Source: Chersky-299 sp963749535 (GTDB lineage Bacteria; Actinomycetota; Thermoleophilia; RBG-16-64-13). From it: a stretch of 64,000 nucleotides of DNA. How positions within the stretch are numbered: the first letter of the stretch is position 1; each line of letters opens with the position of its first letter. Where the stretch lies: contig CAVVNF010000026.1 in assembly GCA_963749535.1 (NCBI GenBank), positions 163,043 to 227,042 on the forward strand, given 5' to 3'. The notes beneath the pieces are model-generated. The model ran no database searches, was not told the origin of the DNA, and was given only the letters and a program-made list of their open reading frames with translations. Below are positions 1 through 9,998 of the stretch, piece after piece. A program made the position numbers and the translations under genes.

Positions 1-30
1 GAGGCCGTTTCTGGCACTGATAGCCTAGGG

Positions 31-55
31 AGAAGCAAGCCGACGGCTTGCTTCT
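31..55. terminator. Hairpin, possible terminator of an upstream gene
   Basis: Perfect 11-bp inverted repeat (31-41 with 45-55, 3-nt loop), about 60 bases before the first gene. No long T run follows, so it may be a weak terminator of a gene left of the window. Confidence 0.45.
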
Positions 56-115
56 ACTGACTGTGGAACGCCTGAGTAGAAAGCATCTTGCTGCAAATAA
101 AGGAGGAGGTGACCG

Positions 116-2224
116 GTGTCAGACGCATCCCCGTACAAGCGGGTGTTCGAACCCCTTCAGGTCAGGCAGGTGAGGTTCAGGAACCGCTTGGTGAAATCAC
201 CCCAAGACATGAATTTTGCCGACTTTGAAGATGGGACAATCACCAAGGAGCATCTCGATTTTTACGGCGCGCTCGCAGGGGGTGGCGTCGGGGCAATAAT
301 CGTGGAGCAATCGATTGTCGACGAGCAGGGTGACCGCGACGGAACGATCTCCGTCTTCGACGATAGATTCCTTCCTGGAATGACCAAGCTGGCGGCCGCC
401 GCTCATGAGCATGGCTGCCCAATCATCCTTCAGATAAACCACCTGGCTGCCTTTGCGCACTTTCCGCCGAACGGGAGGCATCCAGACTTCGTGGCCGTGG
501 CGCCATCGGCCCTCACGGAAGAGCAAAGACAACAGGTCTACCTCGGCATCCCTGCCCGTAGCCCACGCGCCCTGACGATTCCCGAGATCAAGAACATCGT
601 GCAGCGGTTTGCCGAGGCGGCGGCGCGGGCGAAGAAGGCGGGATTCGACGGCGTAGAGCTGCATGGCGACCACTACTACTTGATCAACGCCTTCTTGTCG
701 CGTGTCTATAACAAGCGTGAGGACGAGTACGGATGTGGGTCGCTAGAGAACAGGGCCCGTTTTCCGGTCGAGGTGATGCAAGCCTGCCGGGAGCGTGTGG
801 GTGAAGACTTCATCGTGGGGATGAAGCTGAAAGGGGCCGAGTACGGTGATCCCTTGGGGACGACGATCGACGAGGCCAAAGAATTCGCCAAGATGCTTGA
901 GGCGGCCGGTGCAGACTATTTCAACATCACCGTTGACGGCTACTTTGACCGCTCGGGCGAGCCCGGCCACTGGCGAGTGATCATCCCTGAGCAGATGTTC
1001 TATCCGGAGCCTCCTAGCCCGCTTGACAAAGATCTCGAAGGCATGCGCGAGTCTCCTGCTTTTGCCGTGCTGCCCGCGGCCACGGCCATCAAGAAGGTGG
1101 TCTCGGTGCCTGTGGGAGCAGTGGGGGGCATGGATGCCCAAGTGGGCGAAAAGGCGCTCGAAGACGGGAAGCTGGATTTCATTATCATGGGAAGGCGACT
1201 GTTGTCCGACCCTGAGTACCCGTCCAAGCTGGGTGCCGGGAAAGAGGACGAGATTCGGCCGTGTATTCGTTGCATCACCTGCGAAACGAGAATGGTCGAG
1301 TATGAAGGTCTGCGCTGTGCGGTCAACGCCTCGATTGGTCGGGGGTGTGAGACAAAGTTTCAGCCCGCCGACGGGCCCAAACAGGTCGTGGTTGTTGGCG
1401 GGGGACCCGCTGGTCTCGAGGCCGCGAGGGTTATGGCTCTTCGGGGGCACGAGGTAAGTCTGTACGAGAAGGAGCCGTATCTGGGCGGCCTCGTCAACAT
1501 GGCGGCTCTCGTCCGGGGAACCGAAGTGTTTCTACTCCCGGATCTTGTCGACTACTACAAGCGGGAGATGAGAAGGCTGGGGGTCAAGGTCAACCTCAGC
1601 GAGGAATTCTCGTCTACTACCGCCGCCAAGTTGAAACCCGATGTTATTGTTGTGGCTTCCGGGGGCATGTCCGACACGCTCGATATCCCGGGCATGGAGC
1701 GGAAGAACGTGATCTCGAGCGCCGAACTCAGAGAAAAGGCGAACTCAGCCTTGAGGCTGCTGGGCCCCAAGATGCTCGGCCGGGTTACGAAGATGTGGCT
1801 GCCGGTGGGTAAAACAGTCGCGATCATCGGGGGCGGTATACAGGGGTGTGAGACGGCGGAGTTCTTGGCCAAGCGGGGCAGAAAAGTGACCATTGCTGAA
1901 GCGACCGACCAGGTAGGGATGGAGATACCTCTTCTTCAGCGCATCCTGCTCATGCCCTGGTTTGCCAAGAAAGGCGTGGAGATTCTGATCAAGGTGGAGT
2001 TCAAAGAGATCAATGATGGGGGCCTGGTGGTCAGGACGGACGGGCAGAACAGGACTATTCCGGCGGACACCGTGATTGTCGCTCTCCCTCTTAAGCCAAA
2101 CAACCAAGTGTACGAGTCACTCAAAGCGGCAGCTCCGGATGTCCGGATGATCGGTGACTGCCGCAGTCCCGGGCTGATAATAGACGCGGTCGCGGCTGGC
2201 TTCGAATTGGGGCGCGCCATCTAA
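116..2224 (+). CDS. NADH:flavin oxidoreductase with FMN barrel, Fe-S and FAD domains (2,4-dienoyl-CoA reductase / enoate reductase type)
   Basis: 702-residue cytoplasmic ene-reductase of the old-yellow-enzyme family with the long domain plan of 2,4-dienoyl-CoA reductase, trimethylamine dehydrogenase and BaiCD/BaiH. The N-terminal ~370 residues form the FMN TIM barrel. A four-cysteine [4Fe-4S] motif CIRCITC...C lies around residues 385-405. The Rossmann motif VVVVGGGPAGLEAAR follows, and a second dinucleotide-binding motif VAIIGGGIQGCETAE lies near residue 570. GTG start chosen because AGGAGGAGGT sits just upstream. The substrate cannot be read from sequence: an enoyl-CoA or an unsaturated ring ketone is possible. 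It is monocistronic and convergent with glnA. It may or may not belong to the aromatic pathway 27 kb away. Confidence 0.85.
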   Translation: MSDASPYKRVFEPLQVRQVRFRNRLVKSPQDMNFADFEDGTITKEHLDFYGALAGGGVGAIIVEQSIVDEQGDRDGTISVFDDRFLPGMTKLAAAAHEHGCPIILQINHLAAFAHFPPNGRHPDFVAVAPSALTEEQRQQVYLGIPARSPRALTIPEIKNIVQRFAEAAARAKKAGFDGVELHGDHYYLINAFLSRVYNKREDEYGCGSLENRARFPVEVMQACRERVGEDFIVGMKLKGAEYGDPLGTTIDEAKEFAKMLEAAGADYFNITVDGYFDRSGEPGHWRVIIPEQMFYPEPPSPLDKDLEGMRESPAFAVLPAATAIKKVVSVPVGAVGGMDAQVGEKALEDGKLDFIIMGRRLLSDPEYPSKLGAGKEDEIRPCIRCITCETRMVEYEGLRCAVNASIGRGCETKFQPADGPKQVVVVGGGPAGLEAARVMALRGHEVSLYEKEPYLGGLVNMAALVRGTEVFLLPDLVDYYKREMRRLGVKVNLSEEFSSTTAAKLKPDVIVVASGGMSDTLDIPGMERKNVISSAELREKANSALRLLGPKMLGRVTKMWLPVGKTVAIIGGGIQGCETAEFLAKRGRKVTIAEATDQVGMEIPLLQRILLMPWFAKKGVEILIKVEFKEINDGGLVVRTDGQNRTIPADTVIVALPLKPNNQVYESLKAAAPDVRMIGDCRSPGLIIDAVAAGFELGRAI

Positions 2225-2375
2225 TCCGCGAGTGGCTTCGTTCAGGGCGTCGCTGCTTCTTACGCCGCCCATAAGGTAGTTCGATGACCCGGCGGTAGAT
2301 GCGAGTGGTGTAGTTGCGACTCGCAGCGGTACCCGGGCGGTGCGCCCAATAGGCATGCGGACCGGCGCACAGCGA

Positions 2376-2409
2376 AAAGGGGCGCCCAGCTTGCGCCGGA
2401 CGCCCCTTT
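2376..2409. terminator. Bidirectional terminator between the flavin oxidoreductase and glnA
   Basis: A 9-bp perfect stem (2376-2384 with 2401-2409), A-rich on the left and T-rich on the right, lies in the gap between two convergent genes. This is the expected place and shape for a shared intrinsic terminator. Confidence 0.6.
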
Positions 2410-2458
2410 CTGTCTGTCATGCCCCGGTGACGCGGGTTACCAGGGGCAGCTGAACAGT

Positions 2459-3792
2459 CTAGAGGATAGGTAAATAGTGGCTGATCTCGTAGGGAGTGAC
2501 GAGCGCTTTGTACTCGTCCCACTCAGCCCATTTGTTGCGGATGAGGTAGTCGCAGACGTGGTCGCCCAGGGCACCGCGTACGAAGTCCGACTTCTCGAAT
2601 TCGCAGATGGCCTGGAAGAGGTCTTCGGGCAGCGAGGTGATGCCCGCCTTGTTCCGCTCGTCTTCGGTCATCTCATAGATGTTGTTGCTCGCTTCCGGCG
2701 CGAGTTGCATCCCCTTCTCGATACCATCCAGGCCGGCGGCCAGCATGGCGGCGAAGGCAAGGTACGGGTTGCACGCGGGGTCTGGGTTGCGTAGCTCTAC
2801 CCGGGTGGCGTTCTCTTTGCCCGGCTTGTACAGCGGGACCCGCACCATGGCGGAACGGTTGCGGCGCGACCAGCATACGTACACGGGAGCTTCGTAGCCG
2901 GGGACCAGACCTCTTGTACGAGTTGATCCACTGGTTGGTGACCAGGCACATCTCCTTCACGTGCGCGAGGAGGCCCGCCACGTACGACTTGCCGATGGCG
3001 GATAGGTTGTACTCGTCGCTCGCATCGAAGAAGGCGTTCCGGCCGTTCTTGAAGAGCGACTGGTGCACGTGCATCCCGGAGCCGTTGACGCCGAACATCG
3101 GCTTCGGCATGAAGGTCGCGTAGACGCCTTTGGATTGTGCGATCTCTTTTACGGTGAGCCGATAGGTCATGACCTGGTCGGCCATGGTCAGCGCGTCCGT
3201 GTAGCGCAGGTCGATCTCGTGCTGGGACGGGGCCACCTCGTGGTGCGAGTACTCGACCGGGATGCCCAGAGCATGCAGCGCGTTGATGGTGTCACGGCGC
3301 AGGTCGGTGCCGGCATCAAGCGTGGTGAGGTCGAAATACCCGCCCTGGTCGAGCACCTCGGTGCCGCAGGCTGTCCTGGAAGTAGAAGAACTCGAGCTCC
3401 GGGCCGACGTACATGGTGTAGCCCAGGTCTTCGGCTTTCTTGACGACCTTCTTGAGAACGTTGCGCGGGTCGCCGTCGTAGGCATCGCCGTTGGGCTGCT
3501 TGATGTCGCAGAACATGCGCGCGGTGCCACCCGCGCCCGCCCGCCAGGGGAGCAGCGCGAAGGTGGCGGGATCGGGCCAGGCCACCATGTCGGACTCTTC
3601 GATGCGGGCAAAGCCCTCGATCGATGAACCGTCAAAGCCCATGCCTTCGTCGAAGGCGCCCTCTAGTTCTGCCGGGGTCACCGCGAAGCTTTTGAGGAAA
3701 CCAAGGACGTCGGTGAACCAAAACCTCACGAACTTGATCTGCTTGTCCTCGACGATGCGAAGAACGTCCTCTTTGGTCAGTTTCTCCCCCAT
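2459..3792 (-). CDS. glnA: Type I glutamine synthetase (reading frame broken twice)
   Basis: Catalyses ATP-dependent amidation of glutamate. The N-terminal beta-grasp part (FVRFWFTDVLG, then MGFDGSSIEGF) and the catalytic part (GPELEFFYF, NQWINSYKRL, NPYLAFAAMLAAG) are all present. The frame is interrupted near 3366 (extra base between Ser and Cys codons) and near 2905 (extra base after the Arg codon of the SYKR motif). Removing one base at each gives 443 residues, the usual length of bacterial GSI. Last gene of the minus-strand operon after gltB3, 37 bases downstream. Two frameshifts in an essential housekeeping gene argue for sequence error rather than real decay. Confidence 0.9.
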
Positions 3793-3829
3793 CGGCTGCT
3801 CCTTTCAGGGTAAGTGGGGATTTCCATCA

Positions 3830-4702
3830 CTAGTAGACATACAGTCTGCCGTATGGCCGCGAGGTATAGGGGTAGACCTTGACAAAGGGCTTGTCAAGTA
3901 CATTCCCAGGATCGATCTCCATCACCACACAATAGTCGTTGACGATCTCTTGGATCCTTGCCCAGTCGGCGTCCGTGGGAGGGGCCGTGCGCACTTCCTT
4001 GCCGAGCTGATGTTCGGCCACTTCTCCCCGTAGGTACATGACGCCGGCATGCATCCCGGTGCCGACGTAAGAGCCTACCACAGGTCCCTCGTCGTCCCCC
4101 AAGCCCAGCACGACGATCTCGCCACCCGCCATGTACTCGCCGAGGTAGTCGCGGGCGTGCTCGCCCACCACGATCAGCGGCTTCCGCTCCCCGAACGCCT
4201 TCATGTGGATGCCCACTCGATAGCCCACGCTTCCACGCACGTAGACGCTGCCCCCGCGCATGCCGTACCCGAGCACGTCACCGGCGTCGCCGTTGACGAC
4301 TACCAGTCCCGAGTTCATGGTGTTGGCCACGCCGTCCTGGGCGTTGTCGTTGACGATCAGAGTGGGGCCGTTCATGAACGCGGCCAGGTCGTTGCCCGGC
4401 ACGCCGTTGATCACCACCGTGACTCCCCGGTACGTGAGACCGGTGCCGATGTAGCGCTGGCCGATGACGTTGTCTAGAACGACACGCGTCGCACCGGCTT
4501 CGATCTCCTCGCGGACCTGCTCGTTGAGCGTCTTGTAGTACACGCCCTTGCCATCGATGAAGGCCACGGGGCCCTCCCGCCGCGAGGGGCCACGGTTCGT
4601 CCCGGGCTGCCCGGCGGTGGTCCGTGCCGGCTCGATGCCGGTGGGCCCTCTCCGGGCTGGGCCGGTAGGCACGTTCCTTGCGGCTGAGGAGTCAGTGGTC
4701 AT
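3830..4702 (-). CDS. gltB3: Glutamate synthase, GXGXG (alpha) domain as a separate subunit
   Basis: Corresponds to the C-terminal beta-helix domain of the glutamate synthase large chain, here a stand-alone protein as in archaeal-type split GltB. The repeated glycine pattern is visible (GQRYIGTGLTYRGV, VLGYGMRGGSVYVRG, VGSYVGTGMHAGVMYLRG). The domain has a structural role next to the FMN/glutaminase parts. ATG at 4702 is chosen; a TTG at 4714 is possible. The ~45 N-terminal residues are a low-complexity Pro/Gly/Arg stretch that may not belong to the mature protein. It follows gltB2 by 15 bases and precedes glnA. Confidence 0.85.
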   Translation of the reverse strand: MTTDSSAARNVPTGPARRGPTGIEPARTTAGQPGTNRGPSRREGPVAFIDGKGVYYKTLNEQVREEIEAGATRVVLDNVIGQRYIGTGLTYRGVTVVINGVPGNDLAAFMNGPTLIVNDNAQDGVANTMNSGLVVVNGDAGDVLGYGMRGGSVYVRGSVGYRVGIHMKAFGERKPLIVVGEHARDYLGEYMAGGEIVVLGLGDDEGPVVGSYVGTGMHAGVMYLRGEVAEHQLGKEVRTAPPTDADWARIQEIVNDYCVVMEIDPGNVLDKPFVKVYPYTSRPYGRLYVY

Positions 4703-4717
4703 GACGCTTCCCAAGGT

Positions 4718-6262
4718 TCACAGGCCTGCGGGTTTCACGCCGAGGATGTCCAGTGTGCTCGTGTCGAGACCAAGCCCGCGCAGACGCTCCCGGCTTCCCC
4801 GCAAGCTCTCGATGGCGTTCACGCCCAGAGCACCCAGCACCTCCGCGATCTCGTGTGTCCAGGCGGTCACAAGGTTCACCACCTGGGAGGCGCCCCATTC
4901 CGGGTCCAGCCGGCGCGTGAGCTCCTGCCGCTGGGTACAGATGCCCCAGGAGCAGCATCCCGTGTGGCACCTTTGGCACACGTGGCAGCCCAGCGCTACC
5001 AAGGCGGCCGTGCCTATGGCACACGCATCCGCGCCGAGGGCGATGGCCTTGGCTACGTCCGCCGAGCTGCGGATACCACCCGCGGCGACGATGGACGCCC
5101 GGTTGCGGATGCCCTCGTCGCGCAGTCTCTGGTCGACGGTGGCAATGGCTATTTCCAGCGGGATGCCCACGTTGTCGCGGATGATCGTCGGCGCCGCACC
5201 CGTGCCGCCGCGGAAACCGTCCAGATAGACGATGTCGGCTCCGGCTCTGACCACCCCTGAAGCGATAGCGGCGATGTTGTGAACGGCAGCGATCTTGACC
5301 GATATAGGCTTGTAGCCGGTCGCTTCCTTTAGGGCATAGATGAGTTGGCGCAGATCCTCGATGGAGTAGATGTCATGGTGCGGAGCCGGGGATAAAGCGT
5401 CGGTGCCTTGTGGGATCATCCGCGTTATGGACACCTCGTAGTCGATCTTCTCGCCCGGCAGGTGCCCTCCGATACCCGGCTTCGCTCCCTGGCCGATCTT
5501 GATCTCCACTGCCGCGCCGGCCTGGAGGTAGTCCGCGTCCACGCCGAACCGTCCCGAGGCGCACTGCACGATGATGTTGTCCTCATAGGGCTTCAGGTCC
5601 GCGTGGAGGCCGCCTTCGCCCGTGTTCATGAAGGTGCCGAGAGTCTTGGCAGCCATCGCCAGCGACCGGTGCACGTTGAGCGAGACCGAGCCGTAGCTCA
5701 TTCCCCCGAACATGATGGGAGTCTCAAGCTGAAGTTGACGGTCAAGTTCCGTGAGGAGGAGCGGGTCGCCGCCCAGTCCGGAGCCGCCGGCCGCTCCCTC
5801 ATCGCCGGTGCCGATCTCGAGGAAATCCGGCTTGCGGCCCAGGAACGTCCGCATCTCCATGGGCTCCCGCAGCGGGTCGATAGACGGATTGGTCACCTGG
5901 CAGGCGTCAAGGAGCAAGTGGTCGAAGATGCGCAAATAAGGGCGGTCGTTCCCCATGCCGGTGAGCTGCACGCCACCGGTCTCGGCCTGGCGCCAGATGG
6001 CTTTGATGAGCTCCGGCTGCATGCTGTCGGAGTACTTGAAGGCCAGGTCGTTCTTCTTGATGGTGATCGCCCCAGCGGGGCAGAAGGTGACGCACCGGTG
6101 GCAGGCCGCACACTTGGTGTGGTCAGGTACCGGCCGCTTCTCGGCCTCGTCGAAACGGTAGACGTTCCAACCGCACTGCTGGACGCAACGGCCGCACTGT
6201 TGGCAGGCATCGCGATCGATGACGACCTTGAATTCCGCGGGGATAAGCGTGGTGCAGGCCAT
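4718..6262 (-). CDS. gltB2: Glutamate synthase FMN/Fe-S synthase domain with N-terminal ferredoxin
   Basis: About 514 residues. The N-terminal 80 carry two [4Fe-4S] motifs (CQQCGRCVQQC and CAACHRCVTFC). The central FMN-binding TIM barrel follows (GEGGLHADL, GQGAKPGIGGHLPG, VYLDGFRGGTGAAP). A Cys cluster CHVCQRCHTGC near residue 440 fits the [3Fe-4S] site of GltB. It condenses 2-oxoglutarate with ammonia delivered from the glutaminase subunit. No GltD-type NADPH subunit is present, so ferredoxin or the adjacent HdrBC-like protein may supply electrons (inference). Its ATG overlaps the gltB1 stop, indicating translational coupling. Confidence 0.9.
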   Translation of the reverse strand: MACTTLIPAEFKVVIDRDACQQCGRCVQQCGWNVYRFDEAEKRPVPDHTKCAACHRCVTFCPAGAITIKKNDLAFKYSDSMQPELIKAIWRQAETGGVQLTGMGNDRPYLRIFDHLLLDACQVTNPSIDPLREPMEMRTFLGRKPDFLEIGTGDEGAAGGSGLGGDPLLLTELDRQLQLETPIMFGGMSYGSVSLNVHRSLAMAAKTLGTFMNTGEGGLHADLKPYEDNIIVQCASGRFGVDADYLQAGAAVEIKIGQGAKPGIGGHLPGEKIDYEVSITRMIPQGTDALSPAPHHDIYSIEDLRQLIYALKEATGYKPISVKIAAVHNIAAIASGVVRAGADIVYLDGFRGGTGAAPTIIRDNVGIPLEIAIATVDQRLRDEGIRNRASIVAAGGIRSSADVAKAIALGADACAIGTAALVALGCHVCQRCHTGCCSWGICTQRQELTRRLDPEWGASQVVNLVTAWTHEIAEVLGALGVNAIESLRGSRERLRGLGLDTSTLDILGVKPAGL

Positions 6263-7494
6263 CACGCCACCTCTTGCACGTCTTGGCGCCGGCCGTCGCC
6301 GCCGGCCTTGGCGTCCGGGCTCACCCTCGCTACCACCGGCTCACCGGCGCGCGGCATCCAGCTTTCTTCGGGGTGCGCGCAGATCTCGCGGATGGCCGAT
6401 TCTTCGCTGGCCACATAGACGATGACGCCGTCACGGGCTGCGACCAGCGGACGCAACTTGATGCGGTCATTGAGGGCCACCATACCATCGGACATGCCCA
6501 AAACAACCGCGAAGGGGCCGTTGAGGAGCGCGGGCCCGTAGACCATCCGGAGGGCCGTGAACAGCTGGCGCTGCTCGGGAGCCATGAGGTCGATATCCTT
6601 CCAGAAGGGGCTTGCTAAAGCCTTGCAGGCCATCTCCACGGGCAGCTTGTGTCGACGCAGCATGAGGTCGAACAGATAGGTGACCACCTCGGTATCGGTC
6701 TGGAGCGAGCATTTGTAGCCGAACATCTCCAGGTACCGCCGGTTGATGCCGTACGAGCTGATCTCGCCGTTGTGGACGATGGAATAGTCGAGCAGTGCGA
6801 AAGGGTGCGCGCCGCCCCACCAGCCCGGGGTGTTGGTGGGAAACCGGCCGTGGCCGGTCCAAGTCCAGCCCTTGTACTCGTCGATGCGGAAGAACTCCCC
6901 GATCTCCTCCGGGAAGCCGACTCCCTTGAACACTCCCATGTTCTTGCCCGAAGAGGCGACGAAAGCGCCGTCGATGAAGGTGTTGATGTCCATCACCGAA
7001 TGGACCACATAGTCCTCGGGAGTGAGTTGCGTCTCGCGCAGGCGTTCCTCGGCGATATCCAAGAAGTACCGCCAGAGGACGGGCTCGCCCTCGATACCTC
7101 TGATGGGCTTGGTGGGGATCGGCTCCTCTTGGACGATGAGGAAGTTCCGTCCAAGGTAGTACTCGGTGTCTTCCTTGGCGATCTCGTCGTTGAACAGCAG
7201 GTGAAAGCAGAAACAGTCGGCCAACTCGGGATAGATGCCATAGCCGGCGAAGCCGCCGCCGAGCCCATTGCCGCGGTCGTGCATGGAAGCCATGCTCCGG
7301 AGCGCGAGTTCGCCACTCATGCGCCGCCCGGACTGGTCGCAAACGCCCATCAGTCCGCAGCCGCCTAGGATGCGTTGACCGGCTTCCTCGCGGTAGGCCT
7401 CCCGCCCGCCGAACTGCCGTTTGCGCATCCCCGGCTCGCGCAAGCCTGAGTAGAGGTCGCCGGCCTCGCGCGCGTCACGCGCTCGGTCGTTCAC
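6262..7494 (-). CDS. gltB1: Glutamate synthase glutaminase (class II amidotransferase) subunit
   Basis: 410 residues from a GTG at 7494 that overlaps the stop of the upstream HdrBC-like gene. The Ntn-type catalytic cysteine is in GGCGLMGVCDQSG near residue 45, implying removal of a propeptide. Other glutaminase signatures are GHGRFPTNTPGWWGGAHPF and HNGEISSYGINRR. It hydrolyses glutamine and passes ammonia to GltB2. The frame stays open further upstream, but that part overlaps the neighbouring gene and has no resemblance to the family. Confidence 0.88.
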   Translation of the reverse strand: MNDRARDAREAGDLYSGLREPGMRKRQFGGREAYREEAGQRILGGCGLMGVCDQSGRRMSGELALRSMASMHDRGNGLGGGFAGYGIYPELADCFCFHLLFNDEIAKEDTEYYLGRNFLIVQEEPIPTKPIRGIEGEPVLWRYFLDIAEERLRETQLTPEDYVVHSVMDINTFIDGAFVASSGKNMGVFKGVGFPEEIGEFFRIDEYKGWTWTGHGRFPTNTPGWWGGAHPFALLDYSIVHNGEISSYGINRRYLEMFGYKCSLQTDTEVVTYLFDLMLRRHKLPVEMACKALASPFWKDIDLMAPEQRQLFTALRMVYGPALLNGPFAVVLGMSDGMVALNDRIKLRPLVAARDGVIVYVASEESAIREICAHPEESWMPRAGEPVVARVSPDAKAGGDGRRQDVQEVA

Positions 7495-8833
7495 GACTCG
7501 TCTCCCTCGCGAGATGTCTCTCGAGTCCGGAGTCGCTTCAGCTCGTCGCCGCCACAGCTCGGGGCCGGCGGTAGGCCCAGCTTCTCCCTGGCTGACGCCC
7601 GCCCAGTGCCCAGGACGCCGGTCGACAGGAATGTCTCGTAGCTCGACCGGGTGCCAGCGGGTGCGTGTCCCTTCTCCCGGGCGAGTCTCTTGAGCTTCTC
7701 GAAGACCCCAGCCATGCCGATGCGGCTGTGACAGCGTTCGTAGCACGTCAGGCAGTCCACGCATTGCCAGATGCCCGGTCGCTCGAGAACATCCTCCAGG
7801 TCGCCGGCGAGGAGATCGCCGATGATCGAGGAGGGTACGAACTCCGGATTAGCCTTGGCCACCGGACAGTCGGCGTCGCACGCCCGGCAGCCACTGCAGA
7901 TCTGCAGGTCGACCAGGTCGAAGGATTCGGCCAGAAGCGCCCGTTGATCGAGCTTCGTCTCCCACTTGGCCAGGAAAGGACCCACGTCCACGCGATGCAT
8001 CTCCAGCCCCAGTTCCTCGGGGGAGAAGCCCATCGCCAGAGCCAGCAGCTCCGTGATGTAAAGTACTGGGAGGCCGTCAGCGCCCGTTTCCCTCATCACC
8101 GCAGCCTGGTTGAGGTCGAACTGCTGCAGGCAAGAAGGGCAGCAGACGATGAGCGCATCGGCGTCCTGGGCCTGTACGTCTTCCAGCTTGTTGCGGCACA
8201 TGGCCAGCGCGCCTTGCCTGTCGCCCACACGGTCGAGGGCACCGCCGCAGCATTCCATCTTGGTCTCATATTCGACTACGGTCGCTCCCAGCGCGCGCAC
8301 CAACTGTTCGAATTTCGTCGGATTGAGGGGGCTGTCCCAGCGGATGGCCGGGCTCGGCCGCAGGAGGTGGCATCCATGATGGACGGCCACGCGCATCCCC
8401 CCGAGGGGGCGGACGATCCGCTTGCTTAGCGCGGCCGGGCCGATGTCTTCGCTGAGCCATTCCACGAGGTGCTGCACGCTCAGCTCTCCGTCGAGCGAGA
8501 GTCCGGCGTCGGCCAGCCGCTCGTTGATCCGCTCCCGAAGGCGCCAGTCCACCGTAAGATCGGAGAGGCGGACTTGAAGGTGGAATAGCAGCCGTTGCAC
8601 GGAGTGATGAGGGGGAGATGCTGTCGCTCCGCCAAAGCGAGATTCCGGGCAGCCGTCAGGTAGAAGGTGTCTTCGTCGGCGGCTCGCACGAGAGTAGCCT
8701 CGGGACAGCACGTGAAGCCATCAACATCGACCAACTCCACGCCGAGTTCCTGCATGCAAAGGCGGGTAGCCTTCTCGACGAAGGGAAAGCGCGCAGGGAT
8801 AGTACATCCCCAGAAGATGGTCATTCGTCTCAT
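7491..8833 (-). CDS. HdrB-HdrC-like fused Fe-S oxidoreductase (heterodisulfide reductase-type)
   Basis: Corrected length 447 residues. The first ~280 carry two CCG-type cysteine domains as in HdrB (FWGCTIPARFPF, FTCCPEA, TPCNGCY; then HHGCHLLRPS, KMECCGGALDR, VCCPSCLQQFD). The C-terminal part has two ferredoxin motifs as in HdrC (CSGCRACDADC, CVDCLTCYERC). One base is missing between codons near 8571, which splits the frame. First gene of the operon with split gltB and glnA. Proteins of this type move electrons between ferredoxin-like carriers and thiols or quinones. Here it could feed glutamate synthase, which lacks GltD (inference from context). Confidence 0.75.
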
Positions 8834-9000
8834 TGTTGGCTCACCAGTGATCTCGCCGTCGATCCCTATGCCGGGATCATGATAGTAGGATAGCAGCAGG
8901 TATCGCTGGTAGGCTTATCCATATGGACAGTATTTGCCGCCACTTGTTGTACTATTGGACCTCTGAGGAACGGCTGGCCGGTGGAGACCCACAGTCGTGC

Positions 9001-9998
9001 TTAGTCCCTCTCGAAAGGGATTCCAAGGCTTCGTGGCGGCAAGACTCGTAGCGACCTGAGGACGCGCGAAACCCGTTTGCGCGAGCGCTCGGGGAGAGAC
9101 GCCAGCACTCGGTCGACCCATTCGGCGTTGCCCACGTTGACGAGCAGAAGCGTCAGGATCATGAGTGGGAAGGGGCCACCTGCAGCACCTGGGAAGGTAT
9201 GCCGGGGAGGCTGGGCTGCAAAACAACGCCCAACCACTGGAGAAGACCGAAGAGGTAGGCGCCGAGGGCCACTCGCACCGGGTTCCAGGCCCCGAAGATA
9301 ACGATGGCCAGCACGATCCAACCGATTCCGTCCAGCCCCGAGATGGTTCCCTTCCAGCCCGCCTTGATGCTCAGCGAGAACATAGGTCCGGCGAGGCCGA
9401 CCAAGGCCCCTCCGAGCGTCGTATACACGTAACGCAGGGTGTTGACCTTCGCTCCACGCGCGAATGCCGCCTCGGGCCGCTCGCCCACGGCCCGCAGCAC
9501 CAACCCTGGCCGAGTGCGGTAGATATACCACCAGGCCGCCGCGATGAGCACGAAACTGAAGTACGTGAGGATGTCCTGCTTGAAGAACAGTGTGCCAAGT
9601 ATCGGGATGTGGCTGAGCCCGGGGATGGGCAGGGCCGATATCCGCGGGCCCTGGTCGCCCATGTAGGGGCTGCCGAGAAAGTACGAGAGGTCGCGGCAGA
9701 AGAGAGCAAGGACGAAGCCGACCGCCACCTGCGACTGGCGCAGAGTAATACTGCCGAATGCCACGACCAAGGCGACCAAGGCTCCGATAACGCAGCCGGA
9801 CAGGAACCCGAGAATCAGACTGTGGGTGGTCACGGCCACCGCGAAGCTCCCCATGGCGGAGAGCAAGATCGTCCCGTTTATGGAGAGGTTGATGACCCCA
9901 GCCCGCTCGGCGAAGGTCTCGCCGACGCTGGCCACAAGCACCGGGGCCGCGGCTGACAGCACTCCTCCGAGGCCGATCAGGATCGCGTTCGCGTCCAT
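9001..9998 (-). CDS. BMP-type ABC importer, inner-membrane permease 2
   Basis: Hydrophobic permease of the BPD_transp_2 family (NupQ/YufQ-like), 332 residues once one missing base near 9171 is restored in a run of C. Without it the frame ends early at 9159. Typical signatures are ETFAERAGVINLSINGTI near the N-terminus and RTRPGLVLRAVGERPEAAFARG in the cytoplasmic loop. Eight or more membrane segments are apparent. Partner of the permease encoded just upstream (start and stop adjoin). Predicted role: uptake of nucleosides or another BmpA-type ligand. Confidence 0.8.

Noticed and set aside
5408..6418. Long plus-strand open frame opposite gltB2
   Set aside because: Shadow of the conserved minus-strand gene with no family motifs.
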